Positions 34,116 through 42,599 are shown, counted from the stretch's first letter. The stretch is DNA of 64,000 nucleotides from Streptomyces atriruber (GCF_001418325.1 NZ_LIPN01000034.1:1-64000); one strand, 5' to 3'. Program-made: numbers and translations. The notes: generated from the sequence alone by a model not told the origin.

Positions 34116-35099
34116 ATGACATGGCTGATCACAGGCGGAGCGGGATACATCGGGGCACATGTGGCGCGGGTCATGGCCGGTGCCGGGGAGGACGTCGTCG
34201 TCCTGGACGACGTCTCGTCGGGGGTGCCGCAGCGACTGCCCGCGGACATCCCCCTCGTCAAGGGGTCCTCGCTGGACGGGGACCTGCTGCGCCGCGTGTT
34301 CGCCGAGCACGACGTCACCGGTGTGGTGCATCTCGCGGCCCGCAAGCAGGTCGGGGAGTCGGTGGAGCAGCCGCTGCGCTACTACCGGGAGAACGTGGGC
34401 GGTCTCACGACGCTGCTCGAAGCGGTGGCCGAGGCCGGCATCAAGCGCTTCGTGTTCTCCTCGTCGGCCGCGGTGTACGGAAATCCGCCGGACGCGGACC
34501 TCGTCGGGGAGGACACGCCCTGCGTTCCGGTCAGCCCCTACGGCGAGACGAAGCTCACCGGTGAGTGGCTGGTGCGGGCGGCCGGGCGGGCGCACGGCAT
34601 CGGGACCGTCTGCCTGCGCTACTTCAACGTGGCGGGCGCCGCGGCTCCCGAGCTCGCGGACACCGGGGTCTTCAACGTGATCCCGATGGTCTTCGACCGG
34701 TTGCGCCGGGACGAGTCGCCGCGGATCTTCGGAGACACCCATCCGACACCGGACGGCACCTGTGTCCGTGACTACGTCCACGTCTCCGACCTCGCCGAGG
34801 CCCATCTCGCGGCGGCCCGCCGACTCGCGGAGGGCGCCGAGGGCGATCTGACGGTGAACATCGGGCGGGGTCAGGGTGTTTCCGTACGCGAACTGATCAC
34901 CGTCATCGGCGAGGTGAGCGGCGACACCCGTCCCGCGCTCGTGGAGCCGGCCCGCGCGGGCGACTCCCCGCGCGCCGTGGCCGACGCCCGTCGCGCGGCG
35001 ACGGAGCTCGGCTGGACGGCCCGGCGCGGGGTGCGCGAGATGGTCGAGTCGGCGTGGGCGGGGTGGTGCCTGCACCACCCGGACGCGCGCCGCGGGTGA
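34116..35099 (+). CDS. galE: UDP-glucose 4-epimerase-like SDR
   Basis: 327 residues from ATG 34116. The extended-SDR NAD motif TGGAGYIGAHVA is at the N-terminus, with the Ser-Tyr-Lys triad in SSSAAVYG and PYGETKLTGE. The nucleotide-sugar signature RYFNVAGA and CVRDYVHVSDLAEAHL near the middle are GalE-like. It interconverts UDP-glucose and UDP-galactose or the N-acetyl forms. It is transcribed away from the CDP-alcohol/GT operon and could provide donor sugar for its glycosyltransferase, though this is only positional. Confidence 0.85.
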   Translation: MTWLITGGAGYIGAHVARVMAGAGEDVVVLDDVSSGVPQRLPADIPLVKGSSLDGDLLRRVFAEHDVTGVVHLAARKQVGESVEQPLRYYRENVGGLTTLLEAVAEAGIKRFVFSSSAAVYGNPPDADLVGEDTPCVPVSPYGETKLTGEWLVRAAGRAHGIGTVCLRYFNVAGAAAPELADTGVFNVIPMVFDRLRRDESPRIFGDTHPTPDGTCVRDYVHVSDLAEAHLAAARRLAEGAEGDLTVNIGRGQGVSVRELITVIGEVSGDTRPALVEPARAGDSPRAVADARRAATELGWTARRGVREMVESAWAGWCLHHPDARRG

Positions 35100-35137
35100 T
35101 CGTTCCGGCGCCCTGACCTGCACCCCCTCCCCCAGTC

Positions 35138-35174
35138 GGCAACCGTTGCCATTTTCGCAGGTCAGAGTAGTGAT
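35138..35174 (+). promoter_or_regulatory. zitB promoter with Zur-box-like palindrome
   Basis: GGCAACCGTTGCC (35138-35150) is a 13-bp palindrome. On the other strand it reads GAAAATGGCAACGGTTGCC, similar in layout to Streptomyces Zur boxes. TTGCCA (35146-35151) and TAGTGA (35168-35173) form -35/-10 boxes 16 bp apart, so the palindrome overlaps the -35. In S. coelicolor the zinc exporter zitB is known to be activated by Zur at high zinc. Confidence 0.6.
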
Positions 35175-35278
35175 AACGGTGTTCAGTACCGCGTTGCCAG
35201 ATACCCCCCACCCGTAGTTCACTGTGGTCGCGCGACCAGCGGACAGCACACCGACGACGGATGCGGGAGGGCGGCTCC

Positions 35279-36217
35279 ATGGGGGCTGGGCACGATCACG
35301 GACACACGCACGGGGCACCGACCACGGGGACGGCCGCCAACGCGTACAAGGGGCGGCTCCGCATCGCTCTCACCATCACGATCACGGTCATGCTGGCCCA
35401 GATCGTGGGCGGGGTGATGGCGGACTCCCTCGCGCTCATCGCGGACGCGACGCACATGGCGACGGACTCGCTGGGCCTCGGCATGGCCCTGCTCGCGATC
35501 CACTTCGCGAACAGGCCGCCCACGGGGAACCGCACCTTCGGCTATGCCCGCGCGGAGATACTCGCCGCGCTGGCCAACTGTCTGCTGTTGCTCGGCGTGG
35601 GCGGGTACGTGCTGTACGAGGCGGTCCAGCGATTCTTCACGCCCGCGGAGACGCAAGGCGGCCTCGCCCTCTACTTCGGCGTCTTCGGCCTCGTCGCGAA
35701 CATGATCTCGCTGTCGCTGCTCATGCGCGGCCAGAAGGACAGCCTCAACGTGCGCGGCGCCTTCCTGGAGGTCGTCGCGGACACCCTCGGCTCGCTGACG
35801 GTCATCGTCGCCTCGGTCCTGATCATGCTGACCGGCTGGCAGGCCGCGGACCCGATCGCCTCGCTCGTCATCGGCTTCATGATCGTCCCGCGCACGGTCA
35901 AGCTCCTCAAGGAGACCCTGAACGTGCTCCTGGAGTCGGCGCCCAAGGGCGTCGACATGGCGGAGGTGCGGTCGCACATCCTCGGCCTGCCGGGCGTCGA
36001 GGAGGTCCACGACCTGCACGCCTGGACGATCACGTCGGGCATGCCGGTCCTCTCCGCCCATGTCGTGGTGAGTTCCTGGACCCTCGACGCGACCGGGCAC
36101 GAGAAGATGCTGCACGAGCTGCAGGGCTGCCTGGGCGACCATTTCGACGTCGAGCACTGCACCTTCCAGCTGGAGCCGAGCGGCCACGCGGAGCACGAGG
36201 CGAAGCTCTGCCACTGA
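35279..36217 (+). CDS. zitB: Cation-diffusion-facilitator zinc exporter
   Basis: 312 residues from ATG 35279 (GGGAGGG about nine bases upstream; an ATG at 35261 lacks that). A His-rich cytoplasmic N-terminus (HDHGHTHG) is followed by six membrane helices and a C-terminal metallochaperone-like domain. The transport site uses H/D in helix 2 (ADATHMATD), and in helix 5 E/D (LEVVADTLG) where many CzcD/ZitB proteins have H/D. It exports Zn2+ in exchange for protons. The gene order near idi and a Zur-box-like promoter support the zitB call. Confidence 0.88.
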   Translation: MGAGHDHGHTHGAPTTGTAANAYKGRLRIALTITITVMLAQIVGGVMADSLALIADATHMATDSLGLGMALLAIHFANRPPTGNRTFGYARAEILAALANCLLLLGVGGYVLYEAVQRFFTPAETQGGLALYFGVFGLVANMISLSLLMRGQKDSLNVRGAFLEVVADTLGSLTVIVASVLIMLTGWQAADPIASLVIGFMIVPRTVKLLKETLNVLLESAPKGVDMAEVRSHILGLPGVEEVHDLHAWTITSGMPVLSAHVVVSSWTLDATGHEKMLHELQGCLGDHFDVEHCTFQLEPSGHAEHEAKLCH

Positions 36218-36241
36218 CGCCCCGGCCCGCCCGGATTCCCT

Positions 36242-36580
36242 TCACGGGTCCGTGCTCTGGTCGCCGCGGCCGTCATCGGGGTCGAGCTCTCCGACGGCGG
36301 CGACGAGAAGACGACCGCCGCCCAGCAGAGCACACCGCCCGAGCCGAGGCCCAAGCCGTCCCAGCAGTGGAAGGACGGCAACGAGTTCTTCCTGAACGTG
36401 CCCGCCCGGCCCTACGACCTCGACAGCCCGTGGGCGCACATCGACCCGCAGGTCTCGGGCTCGGACGTACAGGTCGTCGGGACCGACCGGAACACGGTCC
36501 TGATGCAGGTCAAGCGCCTGCAGAACGACGAGAACGGCATCCGGCAGGTCGTGGTGGCGAACAGCTTCGCCGACGGGTAG
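36242..36580 (+). pseudogene. Start-less ORF, remnant or CTG-initiated secreted protein
   Basis: The frame is open from the zitB stop to TAG 36580 but has no ATG, GTG or TTG before codon 36395. It reads a hydrophobic RALVAAAVIGVEL, a Thr/Pro/Gln-rich linker, then a compact segment (QQWKDGNEFFLNV ... VKRLQNDENGIRQVVVAN). That pattern is the membrane-exit, linker and extracellular domain of a secreted or kinase-anchored protein lacking its N-terminus. CTG at 36257 is a possible start without a clear ribosome binding site. I favour a decayed gene. Confidence 0.5.
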
Positions 36581-36669
36581 CGGGGCCGAGCACCCCGTAT
36601 CGGCGCCGCTGCTCTGTGACGGTCGGTGTTAAAGTGGCCTGAGTTCTTGAGTTCCCAGGAGGTGGGTTG

Positions 36670-36738
36670 ATGACTGTCGTGGCCGGCGCTGCTCTGCGCG
36701 GCGACACGTGCATCCCCACTTTCCGGGCGCGCGTCTGA
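36670..36738 (+). CDS. 22-residue upstream ORF / leader peptide
   Basis: ATG 36670 follows a near-consensus AGGAGG at seven bases, the strongest ribosome binding site nearby, and a TAAAGT -10 (36630-36635). The frame encodes MTVVAGAALRGDTCIPTFRA plus two residues and stops at 36738, 68 bp before the methyltransferase fusion. The interval contains two copies of CTCGTACGTC. It looks like a regulatory leader peptide, possibly an attenuator, of no class that I recognise. Confidence 0.55.
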   Translation: MTVVAGAALRGDTCIPTFRARV

Positions 36739-36806
36739 CTCTCGTACGTCACTGGTACGCCACTCGTACGTCGGGTCCGCGGGTCCTTCACCCAAGGATT
36801 TCCACG

Positions 36807-38063
36807 TTGACTGACAACGCATCCATCACCCACGCCTTCTTCGCCCTGCACCACGGGCTTCCGCGGCAGGGTCCCGGCTCCGATGCCACCACCAGGCAGC
36901 TGCTCTCCCTCGCGGGTGCGCTGCCCGCGCGGCCGCGCGTCCTCGACCTGGGCTGCGGTCCCGGCCGGGCCGCGCTCCTGCTCGCCGCCGAGGCCGGCGC
37001 CGAGGTGACCGCCGTCGACCTCCACGAGCCGTTCCTCGACGAGCTCCGCGCCGAGGCCGAGGCACGCGGCCTCACCGGATCGATCACCACCGTCAACGCC
37101 GACATGGGCGAACTCCCCTGTCCGGACGGTTCGTTCGACGTCGTCTGGGCCGAGAGCTCGGCCTACAGCATCGGCTTCGACACCGCTCTGCGCGCCTGGC
37201 GGCGCCTGCTCGCCCCCGGCGGGGCGCTCGTCCTCACCGAGTGCGAGTGGACGACCGCCGAGCCGTCCGCCGCGGCCCGTGCCTTCTGGGAGCAGCACTA
37301 CGCGCTGCGCACGAGCGAGGCGAACGTCCGGGCCGCGACCGGCGCCGGGTACGCCGTGCTCGGCGTGCATCCGCAGCCCGAGTCCGACTGGGAGGAGTAC
37401 TACGGGCCGCTGGCCGCACGCGCGGACGCGGCGGACCCGGGTGCTCCCGGGATGGCGGAGGCACTGGCCGCCACCCGCGAGGAGCTCGCGATGCGGCGTG
37501 CGCACGGGACCGAGTACGGCTACACCGGCTATGTGCTGCGGCCCGTGGACTCCTGGCCGACCCGCCCGGAGACCGTGGCCGACGTCGCCGCCGTGCACGC
37601 CGTGCACACCGCCGCCTTCGAGACCGGCGCGGAGGCCGACCTGGTCGACGCGCTGCGTGCGGACGCCGAGGCCTGGCTGCCGGGCCTGTCGTACGTCGCC
37701 GAGGCGCCGGACGGTTCGGTGGCCGCGCATGCGCTGATCACCCGCTGCCGGGTGGACGGGGCGCCCGCCCTGGCGCTCGCGCCCGTCGCCACCCTGCCCG
37801 AGTACCAGCGGACGGGAGCCGGTTCGGCGGTCGTGCGGGCCGTGCTCGATGCGGCACGCGCGCGTGGGGAGCGGATCGTCCTCGTGCTGGGGCATCCCTC
37901 GTACTATCCGAGGTTCGGTTTCAAGCCCGCTTCCGGGTACGGAATCCGGCCGGGCTTCGAGGTGCCCGACGAGGCGATGATGGCTCTGGTCCTGAACGGA
38001 TCCGACGATTCCGCGCAACTGCCGCGGGGCATGATCACCTATCCGGCCGCCTTCGGGGTCTGA
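36807..38063 (+). CDS. SAM methyltransferase fused to GNAT acetyltransferase
   Basis: TTG 36807, eight bases after AAGGA, gives 418 residues. Residues 15-200 form a class I methyltransferase: motif I VLDLGCGPGRAALLL, acidic VDLHEP after strand 2, and motif IV-like DVVWAES. About residues 255-415 form a GNAT fold with ALAPVATLPEYQRTGAGSAV (acetyl-CoA loop) and LGHPSYYPRFGFKPAS, similar to the YhbS group. The two activities would act on the same or sequential substrates in the cytosol. The substrate is unknown. Confidence 0.82.
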   Translation: MTDNASITHAFFALHHGLPRQGPGSDATTRQLLSLAGALPARPRVLDLGCGPGRAALLLAAEAGAEVTAVDLHEPFLDELRAEAEARGLTGSITTVNADMGELPCPDGSFDVVWAESSAYSIGFDTALRAWRRLLAPGGALVLTECEWTTAEPSAAARAFWEQHYALRTSEANVRAATGAGYAVLGVHPQPESDWEEYYGPLAARADAADPGAPGMAEALAATREELAMRRAHGTEYGYTGYVLRPVDSWPTRPETVADVAAVHAVHTAAFETGAEADLVDALRADAEAWLPGLSYVAEAPDGSVAAHALITRCRVDGAPALALAPVATLPEYQRTGAGSAVVRAVLDAARARGERIVLVLGHPSYYPRFGFKPASGYGIRPGFEVPDEAMMALVLNGSDDSAQLPRGMITYPAAFGV

Positions 38064-38181
38064 CCTCGGCCGCATGTCCCGCCGCGCTCCGGCGTGGCGG
38101 GACATGCGGGTCCGGTAAGTGCCCGCGGTGTCCGGAACGTACGGCAGACTTGGGGCTCGAAGACCGAAGCGAAGGATGCGT

Positions 38182-38775
38182 ATGCCGATCACACCTGTCA
38201 CCGCGGCGAACAGCTCGTCGAACGGCACCGGAGAAGCGATCTTGCTCGAACTCGTCGACGAGGACGGCAGGACGATCGGCACAGCGGAGAAACTCTCCGC
38301 GCATCAGGCGCCCGGGCAACTGCACCGGGCGTTCTCCGTCTTCCTCTTCGACGAGCAGGGCAGGCTGCTGCTGCAGCAGCGCGCCCTCGGCAAGTACCAC
38401 TCCCCCGGAGTCTGGTCGAACACGTGCTGCGGGCACCCCTACCCGGGCGAGGCGCCGTTCGCGGCGGCGGCCCGGCGTACGTACGAGGAGCTCGGGGTCT
38501 CGCCGTCGCTGCTCGCCGAGGCGGGCACGGTGCGCTACAACCACCCGGACCCCGACTCGGGGCTCGTGGAGCAGGAGTTCAACCACCTGTTCGTGGGCAT
38601 GGTGCAGTCCCCGCTGAACCCGGACCCGGCCGAGATCGGCGGCACCGCGTTCGTGACGGCGGCGGAACTGGCCGAGCGGCACGAGAAGGACCCGTTCTCC
38701 GCCTGGTTCATGACCGTGCTCGACGCGGCGCGGCCCGCGGTCAAGGAGCTGACGGGCCCCTCCGCGGGCTGGTAG
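38182..38775 (+). CDS. idi: Isopentenyl-diphosphate delta-isomerase, type 1
   Basis: ATG 38182, six bases after GAAGG, gives 197 residues, the usual type 1 length; ATG 38176 sits directly on the purine stretch. The catalytic cysteine is in NTCCGHPYPGE (C83), the Nudix-like region is ARRTYEELG, and the second active-site acid is in EQEFNHLF. It interconverts IPP and DMAPP with Mg2+/Zn2+. Together with dxs, ispG and the prenyl synthase 12 kb away, it strengthens the isoprenoid theme of the region. Confidence 0.93.
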   Translation: MPITPVTAANSSSNGTGEAILLELVDEDGRTIGTAEKLSAHQAPGQLHRAFSVFLFDEQGRLLLQQRALGKYHSPGVWSNTCCGHPYPGEAPFAAAARRTYEELGVSPSLLAEAGTVRYNHPDPDSGLVEQEFNHLFVGMVQSPLNPDPAEIGGTAFVTAAELAERHEKDPFSAWFMTVLDAARPAVKELTGPSAGW

Positions 38776-38794
38776 TCACCCACCCGCAGGGCGG

Positions 38795-39271
38795 TCAGCC
38801 GCCGTTGGGCTTCAGGGGCAGGGCCGCCCAGATGACCTTGCCCCCGCTCGCGGTGTGCTCGACGTCGCAGGCGCCGCCCGCCTCCTGCGTGATCTCGCGG
38901 ACCAGCAGAAGCCCGCGCCCGCCCGTCTGCCCGTGGTCCGCCACCAGGGCCGTCGGGCGATAGGGGTGGTTGTCCTCGACGGACACCCGCACCCACTCGG
39001 CGCCGATCGCCACCTCCACCGCGAGCATCGGCGACAGCAGGGCCGCATGGCGCACCGCGTTGGTCACCAGCTCGGAGACGATGAGCAGCAGGCCGTGGAC
39101 CAGATCATCCGACGCCGGAACGCCCTGCCGGGCCAGCAGGTCCCGCACCGCGTGCCGGGCCTGGGGCACTGAGGCGTCGACGGCGGGGGCGGTGAAGCGC
39201 CACACCCCCTCGTACGGCACCGATCCGCCGCCCCTTGGGAGTGGGCGCCGCCCTCTCCCGTCGTTCCCCAT
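38795..39271 (-). CDS. RsbW-like ATP-binding protein (HATPase_c_2)
   Basis: ATG 39271 gives 158 residues; GTG 39307 (170 residues) is an alternative, and neither has a strong ribosome binding site. The kinase-type ATP fold is reduced to the N box LIVSELVTNAVRHA, G1-like VSVEDNHPYRPT and G2 GGRGLLLVREI, with no phospho-acceptor histidine domain. Streptomyces encodes many such proteins, which act as anti-sigma factors or their kinases. No sigma factor or antagonist gene adjoins it. Its 3' end converges on idi. Confidence 0.8.
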   Translation of the reverse strand: MGNDGRGRRPLPRGGGSVPYEGVWRFTAPAVDASVPQARHAVRDLLARQGVPASDDLVHGLLLIVSELVTNAVRHAALLSPMLAVEVAIGAEWVRVSVEDNHPYRPTALVADHGQTGGRGLLLVREITQEAGGACDVEHTASGGKVIWAALPLKPNGG

Positions 39272-39400
39272 CGTCCGGTCGCCGCCCTCGCGCTCGATTG
39301 TTGCCACACATCGAGTGTTGGGAACGCTCTGGTCCGGACCGCGCCACTGACCATAAGTCAGCGAGTATCGACGGGAATTGACCGCCTGGGTCGGACCCCG

Positions 39401-40030
39401 TCAGCTGTGCGACTGGTCCTGGCCCCGTTGTTCCGTATTCAAGCGTTCTTCAGGTTGTACGAGGCTGACGATGCGGCGCCCGCCGATTCCCGTGGCCATC
39501 AGGCCGAGCCCGTCGAAGAGCAGCGCCAGGGAGAAGAAGCACCCGATCACGTACTGGCTGCTGCTGGGCCACCCGGCGAGGACCAGGATGCCGATCAGCA
39601 GGCCGAAGGCGCCCTGCAGAAGCGTCAGGGCGAACTGCGGGCCGCGTACGACCAGGCTGCCGACCAGCCGGAACACACCGCCCGTCAGGAAGAGCAGGGC
39701 CGCGAACATGGTCAGCGCCTCCGCCGCCACCTCGGGCCTGCGGATGACCACGACGCCCGCCGCGAGGTTCAGCGCGGCGACCACGACGCCCAGCCAGAAG
39801 AAGCTGCTGCCCCGCGACTGGACGGCGTGCAGCAGGCCGACGATGCCGCCGACGAGCAGCAGCCAGCCGAACAGGAGCATCGAGGTCAGCGTGGCGACAC
39901 CGGCGTAGACGAGGCCGACGAGCCCGGCCACGGCCAGGATCACCCCCAAGAGGGCGAGCCAGCCGAAGCTGCGGCTGAGCCGGGCGGTGTCCGCGGCATC
40001 GGGGTTCTTGGTGTCCTTGGGGCCGTCCAT
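39401..40030 (-). CDS. HdeD/DUF308-family membrane protein
   Basis: ATG 40030, seven bases after GGAG, gives 209 residues; GTG 40096 would add 22 polar residues. Six hydrophobic helices occur in the HdeD arrangement (FGWLALLGVILAVAGLVGLV, then repeated two-helix units with GWPSSSQYVIG between). E. coli HdeD relates to acid resistance; actinobacterial members are uncharacterised. The gene is divergent from the crotonase and close to its leaderless promoter. Confidence 0.8.
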   Translation of the reverse strand: MDGPKDTKNPDAADTARLSRSFGWLALLGVILAVAGLVGLVYAGVATLTSMLLFGWLLLVGGIVGLLHAVQSRGSSFFWLGVVVAALNLAAGVVVIRRPEVAAEALTMFAALLFLTGGVFRLVGSLVVRGPQFALTLLQGAFGLLIGILVLAGWPSSSQYVIGCFFSLALLFDGLGLMATGIGGRRIVSLVQPEERLNTEQRGQDQSHS

Positions 40031-40129
40031 CGGCGTCTCCGTCCCGCTCGGCGGAGCCTTCTGCACCTCTTGCTCCGTATGCTCCTTTTGCTCCACCCCC
40101 TTCTTGATCGTACGTTCGAGGGGTGCGGA

Positions 40130-40135
40130 TAGCAT
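40130..40135 (+). promoter_or_regulatory. -10 element of a probable leaderless crotonase transcript
   Basis: TAGCAT ends seven bases before ATG 40143 and no Shine-Dalgarno sequence precedes that ATG, so leaderless initiation is likely. Confidence 0.55.
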
Positions 40136-40142
40136 CCGGCGC

Positions 40143-40895
40143 ATGGAGCCGCAGCTGAGGCACGCCGTCACGGACGGCGTCGCCACCGTCCTCATCGACC
40201 ATCCGGCCAAGCGCAACGCCATGACCGCCGACATGTGGCGGCAGGTGCCGCCGCTCTTCGCTGCCCTCGGCGCCGACCCGGCCGTGCGCACCGTCGTCCT
40301 CACCGGCGCGGGCGACACCTTCTGTGCGGGCGCCGACATCTCCTCGCTGCGCGAGTCCTCCGGCACGGCGCAGGACCTCGCGGTCCGGGCCGAGGAGGCC
40401 CTGGCGGCCTTCCCCAAGCCGACGCTCGCGGCGGTGCGGGGCTACTGCGTGGGCGGCGGCGCACAGCTGGCGGGCGCGTGCGACCTGCGGTTCGCGGACG
40501 AGGGCGCCTCGTTCGGCGTCACGCCGGCGAAGCTCGGCATCGTCTATCCGGCGTCGTCCACCCGGCGCCTGGTGTCCCTGGTGGGGCCCGCCGCCGCCAA
40601 GTTCCTGCTCTTCTCCGGGGAGTTGATCGGCACGGAGCGGGCACTGCGCACCGGCCTGGTGGACGAGGTGCTGCCCGCCGGTGAACTGGACAAGCGAGTC
40701 GCCGAATTCACCCGTGTCCTCGCGGCGCGCTCCCAGCTGACGCAGGCGGCGGCCAAGGAGTTCGCCACGGGGCGCACGGACCGGGACGCGTACTGGACGG
40801 ACCAGGCGCGCGGCAGCGGCGACACCGCCGAGGGTGTCGCCGCGTTCCTGGAGCGCAGGCAGCCCCGCTTCACCTGGGCCGCGCCGGGCGCCTGA
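40143..40895 (+). CDS. Enoyl-CoA hydratase/isomerase (crotonase) family protein
   Basis: 250 residues. The oxyanion-hole motifs are GDTFCAGADISSL and GYCVGGGAQLAGACDLRFA. The usual hydratase glutamate pair is not both present: the region after LGIVYPASSTRRLV has serine and arginine at the usual positions, so the reaction may be an isomerisation or another crotonase chemistry. Cytoplasmic, acyl-CoA substrate unknown. It converges on the DJ-1 gene across a short GC inverted repeat (40886-40892/40909-40915). Confidence 0.83.
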   Translation: MEPQLRHAVTDGVATVLIDHPAKRNAMTADMWRQVPPLFAALGADPAVRTVVLTGAGDTFCAGADISSLRESSGTAQDLAVRAEEALAAFPKPTLAAVRGYCVGGGAQLAGACDLRFADEGASFGVTPAKLGIVYPASSTRRLVSLVGPAAAKFLLFSGELIGTERALRTGLVDEVLPAGELDKRVAEFTRVLAARSQLTQAAAKEFATGRTDRDAYWTDQARGSGDTAEGVAAFLERRQPRFTWAAPGA

Positions 40896-40921
40896 GCCGC
40901 CGGAGCAGGGCGCCCACCGGC

Positions 40922-41554
40922 CTACTGGCCGAAGCGGCTCTTGTCGCGGAACCTGGCGACGATGTGCGCGGGGGCCTTCTCCGGGGACCCGGCGTCGTAG
41001 GGCGGCTGGGGGTCGTACTCGGTCAGCAGCTGTACGGTCTGCGCGTGCTCGTCGCCGGCGATCTTCCCGGCCAGCGTGAGGCCCATGTCGATGCCCGCGG
41101 AGACACCGGCCCCGGTCACGTACTTGCCGTCGAAGACGACCCGCTCCCCCGTCGACTCGACGCCGAGCCGGTCCAGCTCGGCCAGCGCGAGCCAGTGCGA
41201 GGTGGCGCGGCGGCCCTTGAGGAGGCCCGCGGCGGCCAGTGCGAGCGAGCCCGTGCACACGGAGGTCGTCCAGGTGGTCGTGGCGTCGACCGCGCGGAGC
41301 CAGCCGAGGAGCGCCTCGTTCTCCATCTGGTCGCTCTGCCCGGGGCCACCGGGCACGACGACGATGTCGGGCCGCTGGACCTCGGCGAAGGACTTGTCGG
41401 CGACGAGGGCGAGGGAGCCGGTGTCGTCCCGGACGGGACCCGCCTGCTCGGCCACGAAGACGGTCTCGGCGCCCGGCAGGCTGCTCAGTGTCTGGTACGG
41501 GCCGATGGCGTCCAGCACGGTGAAGCGCTCGTACAGGGCGATGGCGATCTGCAT
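40922..41554 (-). CDS. DJ-1/PfpI family protein (isonitrile-hydratase-like)
   Basis: ATG 41554, four bases after AGGGA, gives 210 residues. The nucleophile elbow is TTSVCTGSLALAAAG, with the upstream acid in the VVPGGPG strand region and the histidine of ATSHWLAL. These features are shared with isonitrile hydratase and the amidase-like domain of GlxA regulators. It follows the GlxA-type gene after seven bases and is clearly homologous to its N-terminal domain. Possible roles are nitrile/isonitrile hydration or carbonyl detoxification. Confidence 0.85.
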   Translation of the reverse strand: MQIAIALYERFTVLDAIGPYQTLSSLPGAETVFVAEQAGPVRDDTGSLALVADKSFAEVQRPDIVVVPGGPGQSDQMENEALLGWLRAVDATTTWTTSVCTGSLALAAAGLLKGRRATSHWLALAELDRLGVESTGERVVFDGKYVTGAGVSAGIDMGLTLAGKIAGDEHAQTVQLLTEYDPQPPYDAGSPEKAPAHIVARFRDKSRFGQ

Positions 41555-41561
41555 GGTGTCC

Positions 41562-42599
41562 CTATCGGTGTGGGTGGGTGTGACGGATGGGCGCATCGGC
41601 CGGTGCGGCCGGTGCGGGACGGGATTCGGGCGGTACGGGCGGTACGGGATGGAAGCGGCGGCGGTACTCGGCCGGGGCCGCGCCGAGCAGCTTCACGAAG
41701 GCGCGGCGCATGGCCTCCGGGGTGCCGTAGCCGCAGGCGCGGGAGATCTCCTCGACCCCGTCGGAGGTGTCCTCCAGGAGGCGTCGGGCGTGTTCGACGC
41801 GGACGCGCTCGACGTACTTGCCCGGTGTCAGACCGGTGTCCGCCTGGAAGGCACGGGCGAAGTGGCGGGGCGAGAGGCGGGCGCGGGCGGCGAGCGCGTC
41901 GACCGAGAGGTCGTCGGCCGGGTGCTCGGTGATCCACTGCTGGACCTCGCGCAGCGGCTCGCGCCGCGCGGTCTGCGCGGCGAGCTGGACGCTGAACTGC
42001 GCCTGGTTCCCCGGGCGCCGCAGGAAGACCACCAGATGCCGGGCGACCGTGAGGGCCACCTCGCGGCCCAGGTCCTCCTCCACGAGCGCCAGGGCGAGGT
42101 CGATGCCCGCGGTGACCCCGGCGGACGTCGCGACGTGGCCGTCGCGCACGTAGATGGGGTCGGGGTCGACCTCGATGCCCGGATGGTCCCTGGCGAGCCG
42201 GTCGCAGTACGCCCAGTGCGTCGTCGCCCTGCGCCCCTCCAGGAGCCCCGCCTCGGCGAGCCGGATCGCACCGGTGCAGACCGACACCAGGCGCTCCGCG
42301 CGCGGAGCGTTCTCGCGCAGCCAGCCGGTCAGCTCGGGGTCCTGCCCTCGCGTGCCGAGGCCGCCCGGGACCAGCAGCGTGTGCGGCTCGGGGGCGTCGG
42401 CGAGCGCGAAGTCCGGGACCAGGGTGAGGCCGCTGGACGTGCGTACGGGCCCGCCGTCCAGGGAGGCGGTGCGGACGAGGTACCCGCCCCGGGGGTCGGC
42501 CGTGCAGAGCCCGGCCCCCGTGAACACCTCCACGGGCCCCGTGACATCAAGGCTCTGGACGTCGTCGAAGAGCACGACCAGGACGATTCGCTGCGCCAT
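41562..42599 (-). CDS. GlxA-family AraC transcriptional regulator
   Basis: ATG 42599 gives 345 residues. Residues 1-190 are a DJ-1/PfpI-like domain (VSVCTGAIRLAEAGLL keeps the elbow cysteine). About residues 215-320 form two AraC helix-turn-helix motifs (LSVDALAARARLSPRHFARA, EISRACGYGTPEAMRRAFVK). The C-terminal 30 residues are Pro-rich. It probably activates the linked DJ-1 gene or genes elsewhere in response to a small molecule sensed by the N-terminal domain. Confidence 0.88.
   Translation of the reverse strand: MAQRIVLVVLFDDVQSLDVTGPVEVFTGAGLCTADPRGGYLVRTASLDGGPVRTSSGLTLVPDFALADAPEPHTLLVPGGLGTRGQDPELTGWLRENAPRAERLVSVCTGAIRLAEAGLLEGRRATTHWAYCDRLARDHPGIEVDPDPIYVRDGHVATSAGVTAGIDLALALVEEDLGREVALTVARHLVVFLRRPGNQAQFSVQLAAQTARREPLREVQQWITEHPADDLSVDALAARARLSPRHFARAFQADTGLTPGKYVERVRVEHARRLLEDTSDGVEEISRACGYGTPEAMRRAFVKLLGAAPAEYRRRFHPVPPVPPESRPAPAAPADAPIRHTHPHR

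Noticed and set aside
36395..36580. Short gene starting at GTG 36395 or ATG-like position 36398
   Set aside because: It would cut the protein in the middle of a folded-looking segment and lacks a ribosome binding site; a truncated or start-less gene explains the frame better.
38776..38794. Weak inverted repeat between idi and the RsbW-like gene
   Set aside because: Stem is short and interrupted; not enough to call a terminator.
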